64,000 bases of DNA from DATFVJ01 sp963712955 (GCA_963712955.1 CAVQKF010000006.1:124001-188000), one strand, 5' to 3'; shown: positions 33,765 to 42,881, counted from the first letter of the stretch. The notes: generated by a model from the letters alone, not told the origin. Numbers and translations are program-made.

Positions 33765-34993
33765 CCCTCCCGGCCAGCTCAACCCCGGGCGCAGCAGCGG
33801 AGGTGCTGGCTCAGGGGCTGGCATCCCCGGCCGCCCGTGGTGGACAGCCGTGGCACGCTCAGTCCCTGGCCGAGGGCACCGCCGGGATCGCGCTGCTGCA
33901 CATCGAGCGCGCCCTCGCCGACGCGGGGAGCTGGACGACCGCGCACCGCTGGGTGAGGGCGGCCACCTGCCAGGGGATCAGCGCCGCCGACCAGGCAGGG
34001 CTGTACATCGGCGCACCTGCCATCGCCTACATCCTGCGTGCGGCAGGCGCTGACGGACACGCCCGGTACCGCACCGCCCTCGCCCGGCTGGACGCCCACG
34101 TCAACGCGCTGGCACACCGCCGGGTCGGCTGTGCGCTGGAGCGGATCACCCGTGGCCAGCTTCCGGCCTTCGCCGAATACGACCTGTTCCATGGCCTGAC
34201 CGGGATCGGCGCTTACCTGCTCGCCCACGCCCCCGGCCGCGATGCCCTGGGCCGGATTCTGGCCTACCTGGTCCGCCTGACCGAACCACTCCACGCCGCT
34301 GGCCCGGCCCTGCCCGGCTGGTGGACCTTCCATGACCCGAATGTGAAGACGTCGCCGGGCTTTCCCGGCGGGCATGCCAACCTCGGCATCGCGCACGGCA
34401 TCACCGGGCCGCTCGCACTGCTCGCCCAAGCCCAGCGCCACGGAGCGGTCGTGGACGGGCAGGCCGAGGCCATCGATCGGATCTGCGGCTTCTTGGACTG
34501 CTGGCGGCAAGACACCGGCACCGGGCCATGGTGGCCGCAGTGGATCACCCGCCACGATCTGCGCACCGGCCGACCCAGCCAGCCTGACCCGGCGCGGCCA
34601 AGCTGGTGTTACGGGACCCCCGGGATCGCCCGCGCCCGGCAACACGCGGCCATCGCTACCGGCGACACCCGCCGCCAGCAGGCCGCCGAGCACGCCCTGG
34701 CCGCATGCCTGTCCGACCCCTCCCAGCTCCGCCAGATCACCGGCCCTGGCCTGTGTCACGGCTGGGCAGGTGTCTACCAGACCGCCTTCCGCGCCGCCGA
34801 CGACGAACTCACCCCGCAGATCCGCTCACACCTGCCCCACCTGGCCCGCCTGCTCACCCAGCACGCCCACGCTGCGCAGGACCACGGTAGCGGGCTGCTG
34901 GAAGGCACAGCCGGAGCCGCGCTCGTGCTGCACACCGCCGCGCGCGCCACGCCGCCGGTATCCGGCTGGGACACATGCCTGATGCTCAACTGA
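33761..34993 (+). CDS. lanC: Lanthionine synthetase C-like cyclase (LanC)
   Basis: 410 aa from GTG overlapping the LanB stop by 4 nt. It has LanC toroid repeats with GTAGIALLHIE, HGLTGIGAYLL and GIAHGITGPLALL. Zn ligands are the Cys in SWCYGTPG and the Cys-His of GLCHGWAG, with the catalytic-site His of the AHGITG segment. It adds Cys thiols to dehydrated Ser/Thr to close (methyl)lanthionine rings. The end runs 18 nt past an alternative start for the next gene. Confidence 0.93.
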   Translation: MTLPASSTPGAAAEVLAQGLASPAARGGQPWHAQSLAEGTAGIALLHIERALADAGSWTTAHRWVRAATCQGISAADQAGLYIGAPAIAYILRAAGADGHARYRTALARLDAHVNALAHRRVGCALERITRGQLPAFAEYDLFHGLTGIGAYLLAHAPGRDALGRILAYLVRLTEPLHAAGPALPGWWTFHDPNVKTSPGFPGGHANLGIAHGITGPLALLAQAQRHGAVVDGQAEAIDRICGFLDCWRQDTGTGPWWPQWITRHDLRTGRPSQPDPARPSWCYGTPGIARARQHAAIATGDTRRQQAAEHALAACLSDPSQLRQITGPGLCHGWAGVYQTAFRAADDELTPQIRSHLPHLARLLTQHAHAAQDHGSGLLEGTAGAALVLHTAARATPPVSGWDTCLMLN

Positions 34994-35022
34994 CCCCCGG
35001 CCCGGCTGAGGGAGGAGACGAG

Positions 35023-36054
35023 GTGAGAGCCAACAGTACGGTGTGGGAAACGGCCGACGGCGTCTTGGCGGTCCTGGCTGGCATCCCGCTCGGCCAAGCC
35101 GCCGCCCGCAGTCACATGCAGCCCGCCGATCTGGCCGACGCGGTTGAGGTGTACCAAACGGCCGGATACGCGGCGCTGCAAGCGCAAGCTGCCGACCGCG
35201 ACTGGTACCAGGTCCGCATCCAGTTCACCGGCTGGGGCGCCGCCGAGCACGTCGCAGCGACCAGCCTCGGCCCGCACCTTACGCGAATGCACGACCAGCA
35301 GGTGGTCGCGGCGTGGTGGTTCATCCGCAAGGCCCCCTGCTGGCGGCTGCGGCTCCAGCACAGCCCCACCACGGCGGCCAGCATCAAAGAGGTTCTCTGC
35401 CCCGTCTTGGATCACCTCGTGGCAGTCGGCCTGATCCGGCGGTGGCGGGAAACCATCTACGAGCCGGAGTCGGCCGCGTTCGGCGGCCCCACCGGTATGA
35501 ACGCCGCTCACGAACTGTTCCACGCCGACAGCCACAACATCCTTTGCTACGTTTCCCGCCCAGCACCCGAGGCGCCCGGTGAGCTGCACATCGGGCGCCG
35601 GGAATTGTCGATCCTGCTGTGCAGCGCGCTGCTGCGCGCCTCCAGACTGGACTGGTACGAGCAAGGCGACGTCTGGCACCGGGTAACACTGCTGCGGCCC
35701 CTTCCGGAAGCGGTCCCCATCGGCCGGATCAGCCAGATGACGGATAGTCTTCGGCGGCTGCTGACCTGCGACATCCGTCTTGACGGTGCGCTGTTCGGCT
35801 CGCGCGGGCCGGTCACGTTCGCCGCGCCCTGGGCCGCCGCGTTGGAGGCCGCGGGCCGGGCCTTGGGAGAAGCGGCAACCGCGGGAACCCTGGAACGCGG
35901 CGTGCGTGACGTTCTCGCCCACCACGTGATCTTTCACTGGAACCGTCTTGGGCTGACCGACACGACCCAGGCCGTCCTCGCGCGGGCGGCGCGCGACACC
36001 ATCATGGGCCAGCCGGACAAGCTCCCCGGCGTTCGCACTGCCGAGGGCCAGTGA
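35023..36054 (+). CDS. Stand-alone SpaB_C (thiopeptide-type bacteriocin biosynthesis) protein
   Basis: 343 aa from the GTG at 35023, supported by GGAGGAG 5 nt upstream; an ATG at 34975 inside lanC is less likely. The domain is the LanB C-terminal elimination type (DRDWYQVRIQFTGWG, VAAWWFIRKAPCWRLRLQ, YEPESAAFGGPTGMNAAHEL with FHADS, and NRLGLT near the end). LanB here already has its own such domain, so this is an additional enzyme. Known relatives include pyridine synthases of thiopeptide pathways and partner proteins of split LanB enzymes. Which applies is not decidable. Its stop overlaps the next start by 1 nt. Confidence 0.88.
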   Translation: MRANSTVWETADGVLAVLAGIPLGQAAARSHMQPADLADAVEVYQTAGYAALQAQAADRDWYQVRIQFTGWGAAEHVAATSLGPHLTRMHDQQVVAAWWFIRKAPCWRLRLQHSPTTAASIKEVLCPVLDHLVAVGLIRRWRETIYEPESAAFGGPTGMNAAHELFHADSHNILCYVSRPAPEAPGELHIGRRELSILLCSALLRASRLDWYEQGDVWHRVTLLRPLPEAVPIGRISQMTDSLRRLLTCDIRLDGALFGSRGPVTFAAPWAAALEAAGRALGEAATAGTLERGVRDVLAHHVIFHWNRLGLTDTTQAVLARAARDTIMGQPDKLPGVRTAEGQ

Positions 36055-36918
36055 TGTGGCCAGAGCCAGCCGACCCCTGCGTGGCCGCCCGGATGCGGGC
36101 CGCCCACGCCCACGCCTGCGCCGCTCTCGGCGCCCTGCCCGGCGACGATGGCCACGAAGCGTGGGGCTGGCAGGGCAGGACACTCGGAAAGCCCGTCACC
36201 GCACCCGATGGGCCGGGGTGGCTGCGCGTCGCCGCCGCTCCAATTGGCCAGGCTGCCGCCACCTTCTGGGAGGGCTCCATCGAGGCCGAGAAGGCCATGC
36301 CGAGATCGATACCACGGCCCCGGCTGCGCACCTGGCACGACTGGGGCGACCAGCGCTGGCAGTACCGCGCGGAACTGCACGACCGCGTGGACGAACGTCC
36401 CGCCGCGCCAGCCCCGGTCCTGACGGCGGCGCCCGACCTGCCGCCGAGATGGTGGGCGGCAGTGCGGGCCACGCTGGACGACATCGCCGCGATCCCTACC
36501 CGGCGCCTCACCATCCACCAGGCATTCCTCGACTACGCCATGCCCCGGTTCCTCGGCATGCCCATTACCAGCAAGGCCCCGTGCCCGTGGACGACAGCAC
36601 ACGGCGACTTCCACTTCGCCAACCTCTGCGCGCCCACCCTGCGCTTGCTCGACTTCGAGGGCTGGGGCCTGGCCCCAGCCGGCTGACGACGCCGCAACGC
36701 TCCACAGCTACAGCCTGCTCGTGCCCGCCATCGCCGCGCGTGTCCGCAGGGAACTCGCGCACATCCTCGAAACCCCGGACGGCCGGTTCGCTGAGCTGGC
36801 AGTGATCACCGAACTGCTGCACACGGCGGCCGGTGGTGGAAACGCCGCCCTCACCGAACCGCTGCGTCGGCGCGTCTCACTCCTACTGGGACGCCCGACC
36901 CCGCTGCTCTGCTCGTGA
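36054..36918 (+). pseudogene. Aminoglycoside phosphotransferase-like kinase, frameshifted
   Basis: The ATG at 36054 overlaps the previous stop (TGATG). The frame ends at 36686 just after the kinase motifs TTAHGDFHFANL (catalytic HGD and Asn) and RLLDFEGWG (metal-binding Asp). Removing one G at 36685 gives PAGYDAATLHSYSLL and continues through VPAIAARVRRELAHIL to a stop at 36918, as expected for the C-terminal helices of this fold. The full gene would be about 287 aa. It may phosphorylate a small molecule or peptide, or serve in self-resistance; neither is shown. Last gene of the lanthipeptide set. If the disruption is real, the kinase loses about 77 residues. Confidence 0.75.
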
Positions 36919-37023
36919 AACCAGCCAACGGCCCAGGACTATCTTTGAGGGCCGCCCTCGGCAGTGGGACTCTTGGATTGTGGAACGCGCACACCGGCAG
37001 GACGGTCTGGATCAGGCTGCCCA

Positions 37024-37473
37024 ATGTCGGCGCAGGATGGCGGAGCGGCTGGCGGTGGAGCTGCGCGTGGCGGGGCCGGCAGGCACGGGGTCGGAAGCGA
37101 TTATGTGGCGTCCACGGCGGTGCAGGTCAACCTGGCGTCATCCGCGGAGGTGGCGACCGCGCTGCGGCAGGCACCAGCGGCAATAGCCAGCGGTGGTGAA
37201 GTCGGGTCGGTCACCGGCCGTGCCCTGGCGATGTTCGTTCATGGGCGGCCGGAGGATGGGTGGAGCCTGGTGTTCCCGTTCTTGCCGTTTACCGGCCTGG
37301 TGCTGGTGTGTCTTGACGATCTCCCCGATCACTGCTTGCAGCTTTACGACGATGGCCAAGAGGCAGGGCAGGCCGTTGGCGAGATGTGCGCCGCCGCGAC
37401 GGTGGCGCTGAAGGACGAGCGTGTCGAGTCAGTGGGCTGGCTGCCGCCCGAGCCGCCCGCCGATGCGTCCTGA
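37024..37473 (+). CDS. Uncharacterised small protein
   Basis: 149 aa from the ATG at 37024; the first 30 residues are Gly/Ala-rich and may not be translated. The rest looks like real protein: VNLASSAEVATALRQAP, then WSLVFPFLPFTGLVLVCLDD and GEMCAAATVALKDERVESVG. No family recognised and no clear membrane segment beyond the short hydrophobic stretch. It lies about 105 bp after the kinase-like gene on the same strand, so it could be a locus-end gene or belong to the remnant zone that follows. Confidence 0.45.
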   Translation: MSAQDGGAAGGGAARGGAGRHGVGSDYVASTAVQVNLASSAEVATALRQAPAAIASGGEVGSVTGRALAMFVHGRPEDGWSLVFPFLPFTGLVLVCLDDLPDHCLQLYDDGQEAGQAVGEMCAAATVALKDERVESVGWLPPEPPADAS

Positions 37474-37491
37474 CCGTAAGGGCAAAGCGGC

Positions 37492-37740
37492 TCACGGCGC
37501 GGTGCCCGCAGGCCGGCCAGGCTGAGGTTCAGCGAGGCCGGGGCGGCCGAGGTAGCGGGCGATCAGGACAGCGGCCCGGGTGCGCTGCTTGGAGGCGTTC
37601 GACTCGCTCTGTTCAGGCTGGCAGCGACGTCTTTGAGCTTCTCCCCCTCCAGGTAGGTGCGCGTGATCAGTTCGGCGTGCAGTTCGGTGACGCGCTGCCC
37701 GTCTTGGGCGTGGCGGGTTTGGCGTACCAGCCGGTGCAGG
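37492..37740 (-). pseudogene. Remnant of a sigma-70 region 4-like HTH protein
   Basis: Minus strand, two frames: RVTELHAELITRTYLEGEKL with KDVAASLN, then in the next frame SESNASKQRTRAAVLIARYL to the stop at 37492. Together they read as the DNA-binding C-terminus of a sigma factor-like protein with a single frame break and no N-terminus. The evidence is pattern only, so the call is tentative. It abuts the recombinase remnant, fitting a zone of decayed mobile DNA. Confidence 0.4.
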
Positions 37741-37770
37741 ACCGACCGCGGCCCCGGCTGCGGCCACGCC

Positions 37771-38253
37771 CACGAGCCGCTGATCAGCCGCGAAGTCTGG
37801 CAGAAGGCGTGCGCCAACCGGCGCGCCGAGCACGCCGCGATCTTGGCCCAGATCAAACAGAAGGAGGCCGCGATCGAGCGCTACTTCACCGCGTTCGAGA
37901 ATGGCACCATGGACGACGAAACCGCCGGCGACCGGCTCAAGAAGCTGCGCAGCGAGATCGCCCAACTCACCGCCCGCGCCGACGAACTCAACGACATGAT
38001 GACCGGGGAGCCCACCCCACCGCCGCCCGGCACCCTCGAACGGCTCCAGGCATACCTTGCCGACGCCATCACCAACGGCACCGCCAACGAACGCAAAGCC
38101 GCGATCGAAGCCCTCATCGCCGAGATCCGCATCACCGACGAAGGAGTCATCCCCGTGTTCCGAATCTCCGGACCCGCATGCCGATCCCGGCCGGCGACGG
38201 CACCGCCACCATCACCGGAACCGAACCGGTTCGCGCGATGGTGCGGTCAGTGA
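37771..38253 (+). pseudogene. C-terminal remnant of a large serine recombinase
   Basis: About 160 codons from the zinc-ribbon/coiled-coil end of a serine integrase: HEPLISREVWQKAC, then the helix AIERYFTAFENGTMDDETAG with RLKKLRSEIAQLTARADEL, and RLQAYLADAITNGTANERKA before VIPVFRISGP. The catalytic N-terminal resolvase domain and recombinase domain are absent upstream, so it is non-functional. It marks a former integrated element. No att site could be identified. Confidence 0.75.
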
Positions 38254-38321
38254 GGTCTTCACGTTTGGGCCTGACCTGGCCGAACAGGAGCTGATCTGAG
38301 GCTCACCCACAGGTTAAGCGG

Positions 38322-38340
38322 GCTGTGCCCACAGCGTTTT
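38322..38340 (+). terminator. Small hairpin with T-tract
   Basis: GCTGT-GCCC-ACAGC followed by GTTTT on the plus strand, just after the recombinase remnant and before the convergent DUF6788 stop. A short five-base stem, so weak. Confidence 0.4.
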
Positions 38341-38348
38341 GGTGTGGT

Positions 38349-38735
38349 TTAGCGCTTCCAGCGGGGGTCGGCCTCGAAGATGGCCAGGCTGAGCGTTTCG
38401 AGTTCTGCCACCAGGGACCGCAGCCGGCGCTGGTTGTCGAGCCAGGGGCGGTAGTCGGCGAGCTGGGCGTCGGTGAGCAGGCGGGTCACGGTCTTGCCGG
38501 CGACTTTGCGGGTCCACTGATGGTAGGGGCCGTGCAGATGGGGCGGGTCGGCGTGGCAGTGGCAGTTCGGGTGCCCGCAGCGGGTCATCCGCTTGATGAC
38601 GCTGCCGGGGAGCACGAAGTCGGTCCGGGCGAGCGCGCGGGCGAGTTCCGCGGCGATACGCCGGGCCGCGGCCCGCTGGCCCGGGGCGGGCGACACGTTC
38701 TGATCTTGGGGCCCGGGGTCCCCCACTTCTGCCAT
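38349..38735 (-). CDS. DUF6788-family protein (mobile-element associated)
   Basis: 128 aa from the ATG at 38735. The DUF6788 signature is clear: CGHPNCHCHADPPHLHGPYH followed by QWTRKVAGKTVTR and a helical end SLVAELETLSLAIFEADPRW. Its Cys and His residues suggest a metal site. The family is commonly seen next to transposases and integrases in actinomycetes; its function is unknown. It is divergent, 21 bp apart, from an integrase-like remnant, the usual arrangement. Confidence 0.75.
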   Translation of the reverse strand: MAEVGDPGPQDQNVSPAPGQRAAARRIAAELARALARTDFVLPGSVIKRMTRCGHPNCHCHADPPHLHGPYHQWTRKVAGKTVTRLLTDAQLADYRPWLDNQRRLRSLVAELETLSLAIFEADPRWKR

Positions 38736-38756
38736 GACTTGAAGTATATATGCGGA

Positions 38757-39360
38757 ATGAGCACCCGCGCGGAGATCGCTGCCTGTATCGCCCGGGCGGC
38801 CGGTGCCGGTGTCGCCGCGGGCGGCGTGCTTTGCCCGGGACGTGGTGACACGGGCAGCGCCGGGCAGCCCGGCCCGGGCCAGGGCGCTGCTCTGGGCGGC
38901 GGGCAAGCTCGCCGATTACGCGATCGGCCTGGAACCGGTGCCGCCGGTGCTGCTGCATCCCTCGGTGACCGGGCGGTTCGCCGTCAGCGCGCCCGGCCTG
39001 TCCGGCCCGGCGCGCCGCACGCTGCGCACCAGCCTGCGGTTTTTGGCCCGCCGTGCCGTTCCCGCGCTGGCTCCCGCCGACGCGCTGCTGCCCCGGGAGC
39101 GGTGCAAGGCCCCCTATAGTGCCGCGGAGATCGCCGGCTACCTGGCGCTGGCGGACGCGCAGCCCACCATGGCGCGGCGGATGCGTGCCAGTGGGCTGAT
39201 CTGCCTGGGCGCCGGCGCCGGGCTGATCCGCTCCGATCTGCGGCAGGCCCGTGGCAGCGGCATCGTGCGCCGGTCCGGCGGCGTCATCGTCAGCGCCGGT
39301 GGCCACCGGCCCCGGGTGGTGCCGGTCTTGGCCGGCTACCACCCCCGCCAGCCCGCCCCC
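38757..39360 (+). pseudogene. Integrase-like remnant, frameshifted and 3'-truncated
   Basis: Begins MSTRAEIAACIARAAGAG at 38757, then shifts frame at about 38820 (one extra G) into FARDVVTRAAPGSPARARAL, followed by LSGPARRTLRTSLRFLARRA and APYSAAEIAGYLALADAQPT. The last part LICLGAGAGLIRSDLRQARG resembles the start of a tyrosine-recombinase catalytic region, but the Arg-His-Arg-Tyr residues further on are missing after about 39360. Non-functional. Forms a divergent pair with DUF6788. Confidence 0.6.
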
Positions 39361-39783
39361 ACACCCGCTGAACAGCACAGATCACCTCCAGTAACGCCCG
39401 AGACATCCAGAAACGTACGGACACTCCCAGGACCAAGAGGTTCAGGCAGATATCAGAGCAAGATCACGCCCTTCATAAAGACGCACCCGCCCGCCAAGCT
39501 GGCGAGTTCTTCCGGGCCGGGGGAGCGCATCACGAGCACCCCGCCGGCCGCCGTCGCGGCCAGCCGCGACCGCTCGGCGGGCATCGGCGTGAGGCGCCCC
39601 ACCGGCCATGGATCTTGTGGCGGCCCATTATTCGCACCGGAGCGCGGGTAGGGGACGTCCGCCGGCTCGTGCGGCACGCGCTGTGGCCGTGCCGGTAGCG
39701 GCACCGTGAGCAGCTTCCCTGACAATGGTGGTGACTGCGGGCGGCGAATCCGGCCGTGTGACACGCTCAACGAGGAGCCTGCG
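39361..39783. other. 423-bp region before hutU
   Basis: Holds the end of the mobile-DNA zone and the hut promoter. On the minus strand a frame ending at 39453 reads AAGGVLVMRSPGPEELASLA then GGCVFMKGVILL, which looks protein-like but has no recognised family and no clear start; it could be the 3' end of a truncated gene. The hutU ribosome binding site is at its right end. Confidence 0.4.
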
Positions 39784-41469
39784 ATGACCGGCACACATGT
39801 GAGGACCACCCACGGACCGCGCCCGGTGCGTGCGCCCCGCGGCAGCGGGCTGACCTGCCGGGGGTGGCCGCAGGAAGCAGCGATGCGGATGCTCATGAAC
39901 AACCTCGATCCCGAGGTGGCCGAGCATCCTGACGAACTGGTCGTGTACGGTGGCTCGGGCCGCGCCGCGCGCAGCTGGGCCGCGTTCGATGCGATCGTCG
40001 CGACGTTGCGGGATCTCGCAGGCGACGAGACGCTGCTCATTCAGTCAGGAAAGCCGGTTGGGGTGGTCCGCACCCATGAGTGGGCGCCGCGGGTCCTCAT
40101 CGCCAACTCCCTGATCGTGCCGCAGTGGGCGACCTGGGAGGAGTTCCGCCGCCTCGAAGCGCTGGGGCTCACCATGTTCGGCCAGATGACCGCGGGGTCC
40201 TGGATCTACATCGGCACGCAGGGGATCCTGCAGGGCACGTACGAGACGTTCGCAGCCGTTGCGGCGAAACGTTTCGGCGGCTCGCTGGCCGGGACCATCA
40301 CGCTCACGGCGGGCCTCGGGGGGATGGGGGGCGCGCAGCCGCTCGCTGTCACCATGAACGGCGGGGTGACGATCTGCGTGGACTGTGACCCATCGAGGAT
40401 CGCGCGCCGCATGGAGCAGGGGTACCTGGATGAGCAGGCCCACGATCTCGACGACGCGGTGGGCCGCGCCGTCGCCGCGCGTGACTCGGTGCGGCCGCTG
40501 TCGATCGGGCTGCTCGGCAATGCCGCGGATGTCGTGCCGCGGCTGCTTTCGATGGGCGCCCCCGTCGATGTCGTCACCGACCAGACCTCGGCCCACGATC
40601 CACTGACCTACCTGCCTGCTGGGGTCGCGTTCCAGGACATGGCCGCGCTGCGGGCCGAGGATCCCGCCGGGTTCACAAGACGCGCGCGCGAATCGATGGC
40701 GGTCCATGTCGAGGCGATGGTCGGCTTCGCCGACAGGGGCGCCGAGGTGTTTGACTACGGGAACTCGATCAGGGGTGAGGCGCAGCTTGCGGGCTATGAC
40801 CGGGCCTTCGACTTCCCCGGTTTCGTGCCTGCCTACATCCGCCCGCTGTTCTGCGAGGGCAAGGGGCCGTTCCGGTGGGCGGCCCTGTCCGGCGACCCGG
40901 CCGACATCGCGGCCACCGACCGCGCGGTCCTCGATCTCTTCCCTCGCAACGAGCCGCTGGCACGCTGGATCGAGATGGCCGGCCAGAGGGTTCATTTCCA
41001 GGGCCTGCCCGCCCGGATCTGCTGGCTCGGCTACGGCGAGCGGCACCAGGCCGGGCTCCGGTTCAACGAGATGGTGGCAGGCGGCGAAATCAGTGCGCCG
41101 ATCGTGCTCGGCCGTGATCATCTCGACTGCGGGTCGGTCGCGTCTCCCTACCGCGAGACCGAGGCGATGGCGGACGGATCGGATGCGATCGCCGACTGGC
41201 CGATACTGAACGCCCTCGTGAACGTGGCGTCCGGGGCAACCTGGGTGAGCGTGCACCATGGCGGCGGGGTCGGCATCGGCAGGTCGATCCACGCCGGGCA
41301 GGTCTGTGTGGCCGACGGCACCCCGCTTGCCGCCGCCAAGCTGGAGCGCGTGCTCACCAACGACCCGGCAACGGGCGTGATCAGGCACGTTGATGCCGGG
41401 TATGAGCGCGCGGCCGAGGTGGCCGCCGAGCGCGGCGTCCAGGTCCCGATGGATCGGGCGAGCCAGTGA
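39784..41469 (+). CDS. hutU: Urocanate hydratase
   Basis: 561 aa from the ATG at 39784, with GAGGAG 8 nt upstream; the frame is open from 39706 but homology begins here. It converts urocanate to 4-imidazolone-5-propanoate using tightly bound NAD+. Characteristic motifs: LVVYGGSGRAARSW, QSGKPVGVVRTHEWAPRVLI, MTAGSWIYIGTQGILQGTYE, TAGLGGMGGAQPLAVTMNGG and the catalytic-loop region DHLDCGSVASPYRETEAM. Length is typical. First gene of the hut operon here; no hutH (histidase) is within the window. Confidence 0.97.
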   Translation: MTGTHVRTTHGPRPVRAPRGSGLTCRGWPQEAAMRMLMNNLDPEVAEHPDELVVYGGSGRAARSWAAFDAIVATLRDLAGDETLLIQSGKPVGVVRTHEWAPRVLIANSLIVPQWATWEEFRRLEALGLTMFGQMTAGSWIYIGTQGILQGTYETFAAVAAKRFGGSLAGTITLTAGLGGMGGAQPLAVTMNGGVTICVDCDPSRIARRMEQGYLDEQAHDLDDAVGRAVAARDSVRPLSIGLLGNAADVVPRLLSMGAPVDVVTDQTSAHDPLTYLPAGVAFQDMAALRAEDPAGFTRRARESMAVHVEAMVGFADRGAEVFDYGNSIRGEAQLAGYDRAFDFPGFVPAYIRPLFCEGKGPFRWAALSGDPADIAATDRAVLDLFPRNEPLARWIEMAGQRVHFQGLPARICWLGYGERHQAGLRFNEMVAGGEISAPIVLGRDHLDCGSVASPYRETEAMADGSDAIADWPILNALVNVASGATWVSVHHGGGVGIGRSIHAGQVCVADGTPLAAAKLERVLTNDPATGVIRHVDAGYERAAEVAAERGVQVPMDRASQ

Positions 41470-41481
41470 CGAGGCGATGAC

Positions 41482-42881
41482 GTGAGCTTCTCATGGCTGT
41501 GGGAGTCGCTGCTGCCCATAGGGCGTGATCAACGCACCGGCGGGTACCGCAGGTTCTCCTGGACCGCCGAGGACCTGAGCTGCCGCGACTGGTTCATGAC
41601 CGCGGCCGCGGCGCGGGGCCTGGCGGCGCAGACGGACCGCGACGGCAACCTGTGGGCCTGGTGGGACACCGCGTCCGTAAGCCGCACTCCCGGCACTCCC
41701 CGCACTCCGGGCACTCCGCTCCGGGCACTCCGGGCACTCCGGGCACTCCGGGCACTCCGGGCACTCCGGGCACTCCCGCCACTGCCGGCACTACCGGGCC
41801 GCCGGGGCACATGGTGCCCCCGGAGGGGGCTGTACCCGGGCGGGCCAGCACTGTCGCGTCACGTGACGGCGCCGTGGTGACTGGCAGCCACCTGGACTCG
41901 GTGCCTGACGGCGGCGCGTTCGACGGGCCGCTCGGCGTGGTGTCCGCCTTCGCGGCGATCGACGCGCTCCGCGAGCGTGGCTTCACACCCGCCCGCCCGC
42001 TCGCGGTGGCGGCGTTCACCGAGGAGGAGGGCGCCCGGTTCGGAGTAGCCTGCCTCGGCAGCCGCCTGCTGACCGGCGCGATCTCCGCGGAGACCGCACG
42101 CGGCCTCCGCGACACCGGGGGGGTGAGCCTGGCGGAGGCAATGGCCGCCGCCGGAGCCGAGCCGGGCAGGCTCGGGCCCGACGATGACTTGCCCGGCCGG
42201 GTCGCCGCCTTTGTCGAACTGCACATCGAGCAGGGCAGGCAACTCGCCGACCTCGATGCTGTGATCGGCATCGGGGACGGGATCTGGCCGCACGGCAGAT
42301 GGCGTTTCGACTTCGCCGGGCGCGCCGACCATGCGGGCACGACAGCGCTGCCGGATCGCCGGGACCCGATGCTGCCATTCGCCGCGACCGTCCTCGCGGC
42401 CAGACAGGCGGCGGGCCGCAACCGCGCGCTCAGTACCTTCGGCAAGCTGAGCGTTGAACCCGGGGGAGTCAACGCGATCCCCTCCGCGGTGCGAGCCTGG
42501 CTTGATGCCCGCGCCCCCGATGACGGCAGCCTGCGCGGCCTGGTCGACGAGATCACGGCGGCCGCCCACCGGGCGGCCGCCGATCACGGCGTCACGGTCG
42601 CCGTGACGCGCGAGTCGTTCTCACCGCCGGTCGAGTTCGACCCGGCCCTGCGGGCACGGGTATCCCATGCACTGGCCGGGAGCGCGATCAAGGCGCAGGC
42701 GCTGCGGACAGGTGCCGGGCACGACGCAGGGGTGTTCGCCGCACGGATACCCACAGCCATGCTTTTCGTCCGAAACCCTTCCGGCGTGTCGCACGCTCCG
42801 CAGGAGCACGCCGACCTGGCCGACTGTGAGACGGGGGTGGCGGCGCTCGCCGCCGTGCTCGAGGAACTCGCGGGCCGATGA
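41482..42881 (+). pseudogene. M20-family allantoate amidohydrolase-like protein, frame broken in a 9-bp repeat tract
   Basis: GTG at 41482 encodes SFSWLWESLLPIGRDQRTGG with YRRFSWTAEDLSCRDWF, the normal N-terminus of this family. The frame is then lost in a tandem repeat, and the rest (to 42881) lies in another frame: TGSHLDSVPDGGAFDGPLG (metal ligands His, Asp), FTEEEGARFG (catalytic Glu-Glu), HIEQGRQL and GHDAGVFAARIPTAMLFVRN with a late His in SGVSHAPQEH. The break is a 5-nt partial unit at 41719-41723; four extra bases would restore a Gly-Thr-Pro repeat linker. In Streptomyces hut operons a homologue sits between hutU and hutF and may hydrolyse N-formylglutamate in place of HutG (inference). 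The stop overlaps the hutF start. Confidence 0.85.
41690..41800 (+). repeat. 9-bp tandem repeat (GGCACTCCG), about nine units
   Basis: Perfect units run from 41724 to 41768 and imperfect ones flank them on both sides. A shortened unit CTCCG at 41719-41723 changes the reading frame. In frame the tract codes for Gly-Thr-Pro repeats. Confidence 0.9.

Noticed and set aside
32046..33824. 592-codon minus-strand open frame
   Set aside because: Opposite the LanB C-terminal half, which has clear SpaB_C motifs.
40045..41388. 447-codon minus-strand open frame
   Set aside because: Lies wholly opposite hutU, whose family motifs are unmistakable; produced by GC-rich third positions.
41594..42556. 320-codon minus-strand open frame with Gly-Val-Pro repeats resembling elastin or collagen
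   Set aside because: Antisense of the Gly-Thr-Pro repeat tract and the M20 hydrolase.
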